Shown: positions 57,430-64,000 of the stretch, in pieces
Position numbering within the stretch: the first letter of the stretch is position 1
How the letters are laid out: each line of letters begins with the position of its first letter
Assembly (NCBI RefSeq): GCF_003202285.1
Contig: NZ_MASW01000001.1
Coordinates: forward strand, 1,240,001-1,304,000
Source: Prauserella muralis
Lineage (GTDB): Bacteria; Actinomycetota; Actinomycetes; Mycobacteriales; Pseudonocardiaceae
Direction: 5' to 3'
Length of the DNA stretch: 64,000 nt
The notes under the pieces: generated by a model
Told to the model about the DNA's origin: nothing
Databases searched by the model: none
The model's input: the letters and a program-made list of their open reading frames with translations, nothing else
Translations under genes and position numbers: made by a program

Positions 57430-58689
57430 TCAGTCAGGGGAGGTGGCGGGCAGGGCTGCTTCCCGGCCCGCGCCGTCGGCGTCGTGGTCGCGGCTGACGC
57501 CGATGAGCCGCAGCTGGGTGACGGTCGGTGCCCAGCTCAGGATGCCGTGCACGGACCGGGCGCCACCGCCGTTGTCCTGTGCCGCCGCGACCGAGCACGA
57601 CGCGCCGGCAAGACCGACGGGGGCGGCGGGCAGCGGGGCACCGCCGCCGCCGGTGCCCGAACCGCCGCCTGCCTGCGCGTCGGCCGGTGTGGTGGCCGAG
57701 GCGGTGAGGATCCGGTGGACCGGTGTCGGGGCCGCCCCGGTGAGCGCGGGTCCCGCGACCGCGTGCCTGCCGGTGGCGGCCGGGGCCTTCGCCGCGGCAG
57801 CGGGCGGCGCCTGTGGCGCGGCGGTGACAGGCGGCGAGCCGGTGCCCGTTCCGGCACCGGCACCGGCACCGGGCTCCGGCGCGGGCTGGACGGCGCCACC
57901 CGGCAGCAGTCCGCCGATCTCGGGCAGTGCGTCCGGCACCTCGACGATCGGCCGCACCGTGTCGTTCACGATGCCCGTGACGTTGTCGACGGTGCCGTCG
58001 ACCGTTCCGCCGACGGTGCCGACCGTGCCCGTCACGGTGGTGGTGACGGTGCCGATGAGGTGGGTGACGGTCTGGGTGACGGAGCCGAGCAGGCCACCAC
58101 CGGCCGGGTCCATGCCTTCCCTGCTGTCCTGCTGTCCGGTCAGCGACTGGGTGAGCCCGCCGAGCAGCGACGGCGACCGCTCCGGCGCAGGCTGCGGGGC
58201 GGGCTCCGGCTCGGGGACGGGCTGGGGTTGCGGCGCGGGTTCCGGCACGGGCTCCGGCTCGGGGACGGGCTGGGGTTGCGGTGCGGGCTCGGGGACGGGT
58301 TCCGGCTCGGGCACGGGTCGCGGCTGCGGTGCGGGCTCGGGGACGGGTTCCGGCTCGGGCTTCGGTTCCGGCGGAATCCGCGGGCCGTCCTGTGCCTCCG
58401 GCGCGTGCGCCTCGGCGGGCAGCGCGGGCTCGGCGGGCCCCTTTTCCGGACCGGCCTCGGCGGGTGCGGCCTCAGCCTGCTCCGGCTGTGCGGCTTCGGC
58501 GGCGACCGGGCTGCCGGCCTCGCTCGTGCCGCTGCCTCCGTTGTCCTCGGCGAACGCCGACGAGCTCAGCAGTGCGGCCAGCAACCAGGCCCCGGCGGCC
58601 AGCGTGGCGATGACGACGAGACGCAGGACGGCAGGCGTGCCGGAGCGCGCGGCGCACCGGGCGCCCGAGCTTCCCGCCACCACGACCAC
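57430..58689 (-). CDS. secreted Pro-rich repeat protein
   Basis: About 419 residues. An N-terminal hydrophobic segment ([20 protein letters not shown]) ends in SSSAFA, a likely signal peptide or anchor. A long Pro/Glu/Gln region follows with 16-residue repeats of the [16 protein letters not shown] type. A Gly/Thr/Val region ([20 protein letters not shown]) and a tail with one Cys ([11 protein letters not shown]) complete it. It is probably wall-associated. The start is uncertain: several GTG codons lie before the signal peptide. No enzyme domain is seen. Confidence 0.65.
   Translation of the reverse strand: MVVVAGSSGARCAARSGTPAVLRLVVIATLAAGAWLLAALLSSSAFAEDNGGSGTSEAGSPVAAEAAQPEQAEAAPAEAGPEKGPAEPALPAEAHAPEAQDGPRIPPEPKPEPEPVPEPAPQPRPVPEPEPVPEPAPQPQPVPEPEPVPEPAPQPQPVPEPEPAPQPAPERSPSLLGGLTQSLTGQQDSREGMDPAGGGLLGSVTQTVTHLIGTVTTTVTGTVGTVGGTVDGTVDNVTGIVNDTVRPIVEVPDALPEIGGLLPGGAVQPAPEPGAGAGAGTGTGSPPVTAAPQAPPAAAAKAPAATGRHAVAGPALTGAAPTPVHRILTASATTPADAQAGGGSGTGGGGAPLPAAPVGLAGASCSVAAAQDNGGGARSVHGILSWAPTVTQLRLIGVSRDHDADGAGREAALPATSPD
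58195..58375 (-). repeat. 48-bp in-frame tandem repeats in Pro-rich gene
   Basis: About three degenerate 48-bp copies encode [16 protein letters not shown]-like blocks in the secreted protein. Copy number is likely to vary between strains. Confidence 0.75.
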
Positions 58690-58777
58690 CGCCGTCCATG
58701 TTGGTCTTTCTCGAGGATTGTCCGACCAGGTCGTCACTACCCATGGACTGCTATTTCTAGCATCGGTGGCGAGTGTT

Positions 58778-59980
58778 TCACCTCGTGCGGGTTCGATCCA
58801 CCCCGGAAGGCCCAATCGTTGCCAGCTTGTGGAGGCGCGCGATCGCCTCGTCGAGCACCTCGTCCCGCTTGCAGAACGCGAAGCGCAACACGTGATTCCA
58901 CTCGTCAGGGTGATCGGTGAACACCTTGACAGGCACGGCCGCGACCCCTATGAGCTCCGGCAACTGCCAGGCCAGGTCGGCCGCGTCGGCGAAGCCGAGT
59001 GGCCGGACGTCGGCGCACACGAAGTAGGTGCCCGCACTCGGCCACACGGAGAACCCCGCCTCGGCAAGACCCTCGGACAGCCGGTCGCGCTTGGCGGCCA
59101 GCGAGCCGCGCAGCCGCTCCACCCAGTCCAGCTCGTGCTCCAGCGCGTAGGCCACGGCCGGCTGCAGCGGTCCGCCCGAGACGAAGGTCAGGAACTGCTT
59201 GCTGGCCTTCACGGCAGCGACGAGTTCGGGCGTGGAGCACACCCAGCCGATCTTCCAGCCGGTGCAGTTGAACGTCTTGCCCGCGCTCGAGATCGACACC
59301 GTGCGCTCGGCCATGCCGGGAAAGCCCGCGAGGGGAAGGTGCTCGCGGTCGTCGAACACCAGGTGCTCGTACACCTCGTCGGTGATGGCGATGAGGTCGT
59401 GCTCGACACAGACGGCGGCCAGCGCGGCCAGCTCGTCGCGGGTGAACACCGTGCCGGTGGGGTTGTGCGGCGAGTTGACCAGGATCGCCCGGGTGCGGGG
59501 CGTGACGGCGGCCCGCACGGCGTCGGCGTCCAGGGCGAACCGGCCGCCCTCCGACACGAGCGAGACCACGCGCCTGCTCGCGCCCGCCATGGCGACCGAC
59601 GCCGCGTAGGAGTCGTAGTACGGCTCGATGACGATGACCTCGTCACCGGGCTCGGTGAGCGCCAGCAGGCTCGCCGCGACCGCTTCGGTGGCACCCGCCG
59701 TGACGAGGACCTCGGTGTCCGGGTCGTAGGTGAGGCCGTAGCGGGCCCGGTGGGCGGCGATCGCGTGCCGCAGCTCGGGGCGCCCCGGGCCCGGCGGGTA
59801 CTGGTTGGCGCCGCCGTAGAGGGCGTCGCGGGCCGCGTCGAGCATGCCGGACGGTCCGTCGGTGTCGGGAAAGCCCTGGCCAAGGTTGACCGCGCCGGTC
59901 CGCACGGCGAGTGCGGTCATCTCGGCGAAGATGGTCGAGGTGAACGGCCGCAGGCGGGGGACGAGTACAGGTTCGCGCAC
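58778..59980 (-). CDS. PLP aminotransferase (DapC / kynurenine aminotransferase type)
   Basis: A 400-residue class I aminotransferase. Motifs are [56 protein letters not shown], and the PLP lysine in [17 protein letters not shown]. This combination matches the methionine/kynurenine/N-succinyldiaminopimelate aminotransferase group; actinobacterial relatives act in lysine biosynthesis as DapC. The gene is single and not in a dap cluster, so the substrate is uncertain. Confidence 0.9.
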   Translation of the reverse strand: MREPVLVPRLRPFTSTIFAEMTALAVRTGAVNLGQGFPDTDGPSGMLDAARDALYGGANQYPPGPGRPELRHAIAAHRARYGLTYDPDTEVLVTAGATEAVAASLLALTEPGDEVIVIEPYYDSYAASVAMAGASRRVVSLVSEGGRFALDADAVRAAVTPRTRAILVNSPHNPTGTVFTRDELAALAAVCVEHDLIAITDEVYEHLVFDDREHLPLAGFPGMAERTVSISSAGKTFNCTGWKIGWVCSTPELVAAVKASKQFLTFVSGGPLQPAVAYALEHELDWVERLRGSLAAKRDRLSEGLAEAGFSVWPSAGTYFVCADVRPLGFADAADLAWQLPELIGVAAVPVKVFTDHPDEWNHVLRFAFCKRDEVLDEAIARLHKLATIGPSGVDRTRTR

Positions 59981-60009
59981 GATGGCCCATCCTCACGGAC
60001 AATGGCGGT

Positions 60010-61317
60010 GTGGAGCAACCAAGCACTGCCCGGCCCGTCACGCCGGTGCCCGCCGACCCGGTGGGCTCGACGGAGCGCGAGGAGAGCAAGCGGCGCGGCC
60101 TGCGCAGGATGAAACTGGTCGCCCTGTCGTTCCTGCTCGGGGCGACGGTCGTGTTCCTGCTCATGAGCTGGGCGGAGTCGGCGGGCTGGCCCGCGTGGGT
60201 CGGCTACGTGCGCGCCGCGGCCGAGGCGGGCATGGTCGGCGCGCTGGCCGACTGGTTCGCGGTGACGGCGCTGTTCCGGCATCCGCTCGGGATCAAGATC
60301 CCGCACACGGCCATCATCCCCAGCAAGAAGAACGTGCTGGGGTCGAGCCTCGGTGACTTCGTCGGCTCGAACTTCCTCTCCGAGCAGGTGGTGCGCGACA
60401 AGCTGCGGCGCGTGCAGGTGTCGCGGCGCGTCGGCGAGTGGCTGGCCCAGCCGGACAACGCCGAGCGGGTGACCGCCGAGCTCTCCACCGTGGTGCGCGG
60501 CGCGGTCACCGTGCTGCGCGACGAGGACGTGCAGGCCGTCCTGGAACAGGCCGTCGTACGCAGGGTGATCGAGCGGCAGTGGGGTCCGCCGCTGGGCAAG
60601 CTGCTGGAGCAGGTACTCAACGACGGCGCGCACTACAAGCTGGTCGACCTCATGTGCGACCGCGCCTACGAGTGGGTGCGGGACAACCACGCCACCGTGC
60701 TGCGGGTGGTGTCCGACCGGGCGCCGTCGTGGTCGCCGCGGTTCGTCGACGAGATGCTCGCCGACAAGGTCTACGGCGAGGTGCTGGCGTTCGCGTGGGC
60801 GGTGAAGACCGACGTCAACCACCCGATGCGGCTGGCGCTGGACCGCTTCCTCGGCGAGTTCGCCCAGGACCTGCAGAAGGACGCCGACACGATGGCGCGG
60901 GCGGAGCAGGTCAAGCAGCAGCTGGTGAACCACCCCGAGGTGCAGAAGCTCATCGGCTCGGCGTGGTCGACGGCCAAGGACATGCTGCTGACCGCCGCCG
61001 AGGACCCGTCGAGCGAGCTGCGCAAGCGCGTGCGGGACGGCCTGCGCACGCTGGGCGACCGGCTCGTCACGGACCCGTCGCTCGCCGAGAAGACCGACGG
61101 CTGGATCGAGGGCGCCGCGGGCTACGTCGTCACCCACTACTCGCGGGAGATCACCACGATCATCACCGACACGGTGGAGCGCTGGGACGCCGAGGAGACC
61201 TCCCGCAAGGTGGAGCTGCAGGTGGGCCGGGACCTGCAGTTCATCCGGATCAACGGCACGGTGGTGGGTGCGCTGGCCGGGCTGGTGATCTACACGGTGG
61301 CGCAGGTGGTGTTCTAG
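60010..61317 (+). CDS. DUF445 membrane protein
   Basis: A 435-residue protein. An N-terminal membrane segment (KLVALSFLLGATVVFLLMSW) leads into GMVGALADWFAVTALFRHPLGI, the DUF445 signature. A long helical middle and a C-terminal hydrophobic end (VVGALAGLVIYTVAQVVF) follow. The function is unknown. It starts at GTG. It runs directly into the cyclo-ligase gene (3 bases between stop and start), so they are probably an operon. Confidence 0.88.
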   Translation: MEQPSTARPVTPVPADPVGSTEREESKRRGLRRMKLVALSFLLGATVVFLLMSWAESAGWPAWVGYVRAAAEAGMVGALADWFAVTALFRHPLGIKIPHTAIIPSKKNVLGSSLGDFVGSNFLSEQVVRDKLRRVQVSRRVGEWLAQPDNAERVTAELSTVVRGAVTVLRDEDVQAVLEQAVVRRVIERQWGPPLGKLLEQVLNDGAHYKLVDLMCDRAYEWVRDNHATVLRVVSDRAPSWSPRFVDEMLADKVYGEVLAFAWAVKTDVNHPMRLALDRFLGEFAQDLQKDADTMARAEQVKQQLVNHPEVQKLIGSAWSTAKDMLLTAAEDPSSELRKRVRDGLRTLGDRLVTDPSLAEKTDGWIEGAAGYVVTHYSREITTIITDTVERWDAEETSRKVELQVGRDLQFIRINGTVVGALAGLVIYTVAQVVF

Positions 61318-61320
61318 AGC

Positions 61321-62046
61321 ATGGCGCGCACCGGCGGCGTCGAGGCGGCGAAGCAGGCCGTCCGCGAGCGGGTGTGGGCGGTGCTGGAGCGGGAGCGGCT
61401 GGCCCGGTTCCCCGGCGCGCGGGGCCGGATCCCGAACTTCGCGGGTGCCGAACAGGCCGCGGCGGGCCTGGCCCGGCTGCCCGAGTGGGAGGCCGCGCGC
61501 GTGGTGAAGGCCAACCCGGACAGCCCCCAGCTGCCGGTGCGCTCGCGGGTGCTCGCCGCGGGAAAGCTGCTGTACATGGCGGTGCCCAAGCTGCAGGAGC
61601 AGCGGCCGTTCGTGGTGCTCGACCCGGCGCGCCTGGACGTGCCGCCCCGGAAGGCGGCGGCGAAGGACAGCGCGCTCACGCTCGGTGACCCCACGGCCGT
61701 GCCGGACATGTCGCCCGTGGACCTCGTCGTGTGCGGGACAGTCGCCGTCAACCGCGACGGGGTGCGGGTCGGCAAGGGCGGCGGGTTCTCCGACATCGAG
61801 CTGGGCCTGCTCGTGGAGGCCGGGCTGGTCACCGGGCGCACGTCGATCGTCACCACCGTCCACGACCGGCAGGTGCTGGACGAGGAGCTGCCGGAGACCG
61901 GCCACGACTTCCGGGTGGACCTCGTCGTCACCCCGCACGAGGTGATCAGGACCGGCGCCACGAAGCGCAGCCGCGGCATCCTGTGGGACCACCTGCCCGA
62001 CGACAAGATCGCGAGCATCCCCGCCCTCGCCGCCCGCCGCCCGTGA
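61321..62046 (+). CDS. 5-formyltetrahydrofolate cyclo-ligase family protein
   Basis: A 241-residue protein of the 5-FTHF cyclo-ligase/MTHFS type, which in the family recycles folinic acid with ATP. Segments include KQAVRERVWAVLERE, LPVRSRVLAAGKLLYMAVP, VDLVVCGTVAVNRDGVRVGKGGGFSDIE and VDLVVTPHEVIR. The long form with RVGKGGGFSD is the MTHFSD-like subgroup, so activity may differ from canonical enzymes. It follows DUF445 with a 3-base gap and ends in a terminator hairpin. Confidence 0.85.
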   Translation: MARTGGVEAAKQAVRERVWAVLERERLARFPGARGRIPNFAGAEQAAAGLARLPEWEAARVVKANPDSPQLPVRSRVLAAGKLLYMAVPKLQEQRPFVVLDPARLDVPPRKAAAKDSALTLGDPTAVPDMSPVDLVVCGTVAVNRDGVRVGKGGGFSDIELGLLVEAGLVTGRTSIVTTVHDRQVLDEELPETGHDFRVDLVVTPHEVIRTGATKRSRGILWDHLPDDKIASIPALAARRP

Positions 62047-62093
62047 GCAAGGGACCTTTACTCCCGCCAAACGAGAGTAAAGGTCCCTTGCTC
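62045..62093. terminator. 19-bp perfect bidirectional hairpin
   Basis: GAGCAAGGGACCTTTACTC and GAGTAAAGGTCCCTTGCTC pair perfectly around an 11-base loop. The first arm overlaps the cyclo-ligase stop codon. It separates convergent genes. Its AAGGGACCTTTACT sequence resembles dispersed intergenic repeats in Pseudonocardiaceae (recollection). Confidence 0.8.
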
Positions 62094-62144
62094 CCTGCTT
62101 CGTGGGATGGGTCGCCCGGCTGTGTCACCCCCGGGTGGGGGAGG

Positions 62145-62651
62145 TTATCCACAGTTCGGGGAGTTATCCACTGGGTTGTCCACAGGCTGGGGTCGCTCTG
62201 AGGAGCGTTCGCGGAACGCCCGCGCCTTCTGCCGGTTGCCGCACACCCGCATCGAGCACCACGTGCGCGAACGGTTGCGGGACTGATCGAAGAAGGCCCA
62301 GCGGCAGTCGTCGGCGGGACAGATCTTGACGCGCCCCCACTCGCCGAGCACGGCCAGGCGCGCCGCCGCCGCGAGCACCGCGCCGACGGCAGTGCTTGCC
62401 CGCAGCCGGGGTCCCGTCGGGGTCAGCGTCACCTCGACGGCCGCGGCCGGTTCGCCGGGGGAGGACCCGGGGTCGCCCACCGCCGCCCGCAGAGCCGCCC
62501 TGGCGTGCACCGCTTCGGCGAGGGGGTCGGCGGCCAGTCCGCGCTCGGCCGCCCACGCCCGCCACGGATCCGCCGCATCCAGCACGTCGGTGCCGGTCTC
62601 GACGTCGACCGTGTTCAGGAAGCCGAGCACCAGATCGACGTCCGCATCCAC
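62145..62651 (-). CDS. ABATE/CGNR zinc-finger regulator (second copy)
   Basis: A 168-residue regulator of the same family as the gene at 50976. The N-terminal LVLGFLNTVDVETGTD is the ABATE part; the CGNR finger reads ICPADDCRWAFFD, then TWCSMRVCGNRQKARAF. It starts at GTG. It is divergent from a VOC-family gene with CTAAC/GTTAG half-sites between them. Its 3' end lies in a DNA segment with repeated TTATCCAC-like words. Confidence 0.87.
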   Translation of the reverse strand: MDADVDLVLGFLNTVDVETGTDVLDAADPWRAWAAERGLAADPLAEAVHARAALRAAVGDPGSSPGEPAAAVEVTLTPTGPRLRASTAVGAVLAAAARLAVLGEWGRVKICPADDCRWAFFDQSRNRSRTWCSMRVCGNRQKARAFRERSSERPQPVDNPVDNSPNCG

Positions 62652-62691
62652 GTCACCAGTGTAGGACGTTTACCGGTTGCTCCCCTGGGTA

Positions 62692-62720
62692 CTAACCACC
62701 ATACTGACTTCGCCAGTTAG
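62692..62720. promoter_or_regulatory. CTAAC-N19-GTTAG dyad in CGNR/VOC gap
   Basis: CTAAC at 62692-62696 and GTTAG at 62716-62720 lie between the second CGNR gene and the VOC gene. The same half-sites, with an 11-base spacer, are upstream of the first CGNR gene. Confidence 0.5.
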
Positions 62721-62736
62721 CTATCAGGAGGTGGCC

Positions 62737-63108
62737 ATGAGTACATCCGTCTCGTTCGGTGCCGTCGCGCTCGACTGCCCGGACCCGTGGCGGCTCGCCG
62801 GGTTCTACCGCGAGCTCCTCGGCTGGCAGATCCACGAGGACGAAGGGCCGGACAGCGACTGGGTGACCCTGCTGAACCCCGACGGCGGCCCGGACATCGC
62901 GTTCCAGCGCGACCCGGACTACCTGCCCTCGACGTGGCCGTCCAACGAGCGGGCGCAGATGCTGCACATCGACTTCACCGTGCCCGACATCGACGCCGAG
63001 CACGACCGCGTGCTGGGCCTGGGGGCGCGCCTGCTCGACGACAAGCCCGAGACCTTCCGCGTCTATGCCGATCCGGACGGGCATCCGTTCTGTCTCTGCG
63101 CCTGCTGA
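62737..63108 (+). CDS. VOC (glyoxalase/bleomycin-resistance) family protein
   Basis: A 123-residue glyoxalase-fold protein: FGAVALDCPDPWRLAGFYRELLGW, then DIAFQRDPDYLPSTWP, MLHIDFTVPDIDAEHDRVLGLGA and FRVYADPDGHPFCLC. Two beta-alpha-beta-beta-beta modules are present; metal ligands (His, Glu) are partly conserved. It could detoxify or bind a small ligand. CAGGAGG is ideally placed before the ATG. Likely controlled by the divergent CGNR regulator. Confidence 0.87.
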   Translation: MSTSVSFGAVALDCPDPWRLAGFYRELLGWQIHEDEGPDSDWVTLLNPDGGPDIAFQRDPDYLPSTWPSNERAQMLHIDFTVPDIDAEHDRVLGLGARLLDDKPETFRVYADPDGHPFCLCAC

Positions 63109-63164
63109 GTGCCGTTGCCCCGAGACACGGGACGAACCATCGCGACATGCGTACGCTGTGATCC

Positions 63165-63587
63165 GTGATTTGTCCCAAATGCCAGAACGTCATGAAGACG
63201 GTCGACAAGGGCGGCATCCACCTCGAGCAGTGCGACGGCTGCCGGGGGATCTTCCTCGACCACGGCGAGCTCGAGCAGATCGTCAACGCGGAGAACGCCT
63301 ACTACGCGCAGTCGGCGGCGCCGCCGCCGTACCGGCCCGCGGGAGGGCCGCCGCCCCCTCCGCCTCCGCCGCACGGTAGCCATGCCGGCCATGCCGGTCA
63401 TGCCGGGCACGCGGCGCCGTACGGCTACGCCGACTCGCCGCGGCCGCACCGGGGCGGCTACTACAAGGACTCGCCTCGCCCCTACGGCGGCGGGTACAAG
63501 GACTCCCCGCGGCCGTACGGCGGCCACGGCGGGCACGGGTACGGCCACCGTCGCAAGCGCAGCTTCCTCGAGGGGCTGTTCGACTGA
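63165..63587 (+). CDS. TFIIB-type zinc-ribbon protein with Gly/Tyr/His-rich tail
   Basis: A 140-residue protein. The N-terminal zinc ribbon has MICPKCQNVMKTVDKGG and LEQCDGCRGIFLDHGELE (four cysteines). The C-terminal 90 residues are low complexity: Pro-rich, then HAGHAGHAGH, then repeats of KDSPRPYGGG. The function is unknown; ribbon proteins of this type are widespread. It starts at GTG. The next gene follows by 16 bases and also has a zinc ribbon. Confidence 0.8.
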   Translation: MICPKCQNVMKTVDKGGIHLEQCDGCRGIFLDHGELEQIVNAENAYYAQSAAPPPYRPAGGPPPPPPPPHGSHAGHAGHAGHAAPYGYADSPRPHRGGYYKDSPRPYGGGYKDSPRPYGGHGGHGYGHRRKRSFLEGLFD

Positions 63588-63603
63588 CCACGCCGATCGC
63601 TCG

Positions 63604-64000
63604 ATGCTCGACCTGAAGATCTGCCCGGAATGCGGCGACCGCGCCGACGTTCCGATCGTGGAGCAGGGGCAGCTGGTGTGCGGCGCGTGCGCGCACCGCT
63701 GGGACTTCCACCGGCTGCCCCTCTTCGCGCTGACCGGGCCCAGCGGAGGCGGCAAGTCGACCGTCGGTCCCGCGCTGGCCCGGCTGCTCGGTGGCGCGGC
63801 CGTGGTGCTGGAACAGGACGTGCTGTGGACCGGCGGGCTGCGCGACGACGTCGACGGCCACCCGGCCTTCCGCTCCACGTGGCTGCGCATGGCCGCGATG
63901 ATCCACCAGAACCGGCGTCCGGTGGTGCTGTGCGGCACGGTCGTGCCGCCGGAGTTCGAACCGCTTCCCGAGCGCGTCTTCTTCTCCCGCATCCACTACC
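63604..64000 (+). CDS. zinc-ribbon P-loop NTPase, partial at window end
   Basis: The first 132 residues are visible. A zinc ribbon (ICPECGDRADVPIV, then VCGACAHRWDFHRLPLF) is followed by a kinase-type Walker A (LTGPSGGGKSTVGPALARLL) and VVLEQDVLW. It resembles nucleoside or small-molecule kinases of the P-loop type. The 3' end lies outside the window, so the substrate domain cannot be read. The ATG lies 16 bases after the upstream zinc-ribbon gene, suggesting an operon. Confidence 0.75.
   Translation, partial: MLDLKICPECGDRADVPIVEQGQLVCGACAHRWDFHRLPLFALTGPSGGGKSTVGPALARLLGGAAVVLEQDVLWTGGLRDDVDGHPAFRSTWLRMAAMIHQNRRPVVLCGTVVPPEFEPLPERVFFSRIHY

Noticed and set aside
57074-60112. Very long plus-strand open frame over the Pro-rich and aminotransferase genes
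   Set aside because: High-GC shadow: it runs antisense to two genes with clear motifs and has a low-complexity translation with no family match.

Overview
The window looks like chromosomal DNA of a high-GC filamentous actinobacterium, most likely a Pseudonocardiaceae member (Amycolatopsis/Saccharomonospora-like). The evidence is strong G/C third-position bias, many GTG/TTG starts, a conservon (cvnABCD) operon, an ESX-type PPE/EspG module, F420-dependent enzymes and CGNR/ABATE regulators. The family assignment is inference from gene content; no rRNA or species marker is present.

Layout. 1-6866: the 3' end of glmS, a HisC-like aminotransferase, a Cys-less dienelactone-hydrolase-like protein, a three-gene ESX-associated operon and acetoacetyl-CoA synthetase. 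6948-7170: tRNA-Ser(GCT) and tRNA-Arg(ACG). 7174-12700: an accessory island downstream of tRNA-Arg. It holds a 5'-truncated PP2C-like gene, a 140-nt imperfect hairpin, an AT-richer two-gene operon (DUF262 protein + HipA kinase), a HEPN-like gene and a frameshifted HNH nuclease remnant fused to a 3'-truncated flavoprotein gene. 13657-16713: redox and secreted genes (DoxX, F420-type nitroreductase with a DosR-like box, lamin-tail protein, LLM oxidoreductase). 16803-24187: methyltransferase, MscS channel, EEP phosphatase, PARG-like protein, and a TetR/P450 divergent pair. 24368-31765: MerR, RF3, TetR genes, a TetR/SCO6745 operon, a MerR-PP2C fusion, an accC-like fragment and an acyl-CoA ligase. 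31766-35284: a six-copy 21-bp tandem repeat, DUF1203, an M48-like protease and small membrane proteins. 35668-39505: the complete conservon. 39583-46327: DUF305 lipoprotein, DUF6153-like and XRE-DUF5753 genes, then glcF-glcE-glcD. 46462-56983: Ku, a second P450, hydrolases, a CGNR regulator, a PP2C-like gene diverging from an HTH/Clp-N operon, and a YczE/YczR pair. 56998-63587: a minus-strand terminator or RNA hairpin, a Pro-rich secreted protein, an aminotransferase, DUF445, 5-FTHF cyclo-ligase, a second CGNR/VOC pair and zinc-ribbon proteins, ending inside a P-loop gene.

How the genes work together. The clearest units are the conservon (sensor kinase, Roadblock, DUF742, G-protein), the glycolate oxidase subunits, the ESX triad, and several regulator/target pairs whose shared intergenic DNA carries visible dyads. 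The best candidate for an undescribed system is the DUF262-HipA operon. It has a translationally coupled ParB/GmrS-like protein where a HipB antitoxin would be expected, atypical base composition, and HEPN and HNH genes alongside, next to a tRNA gene.
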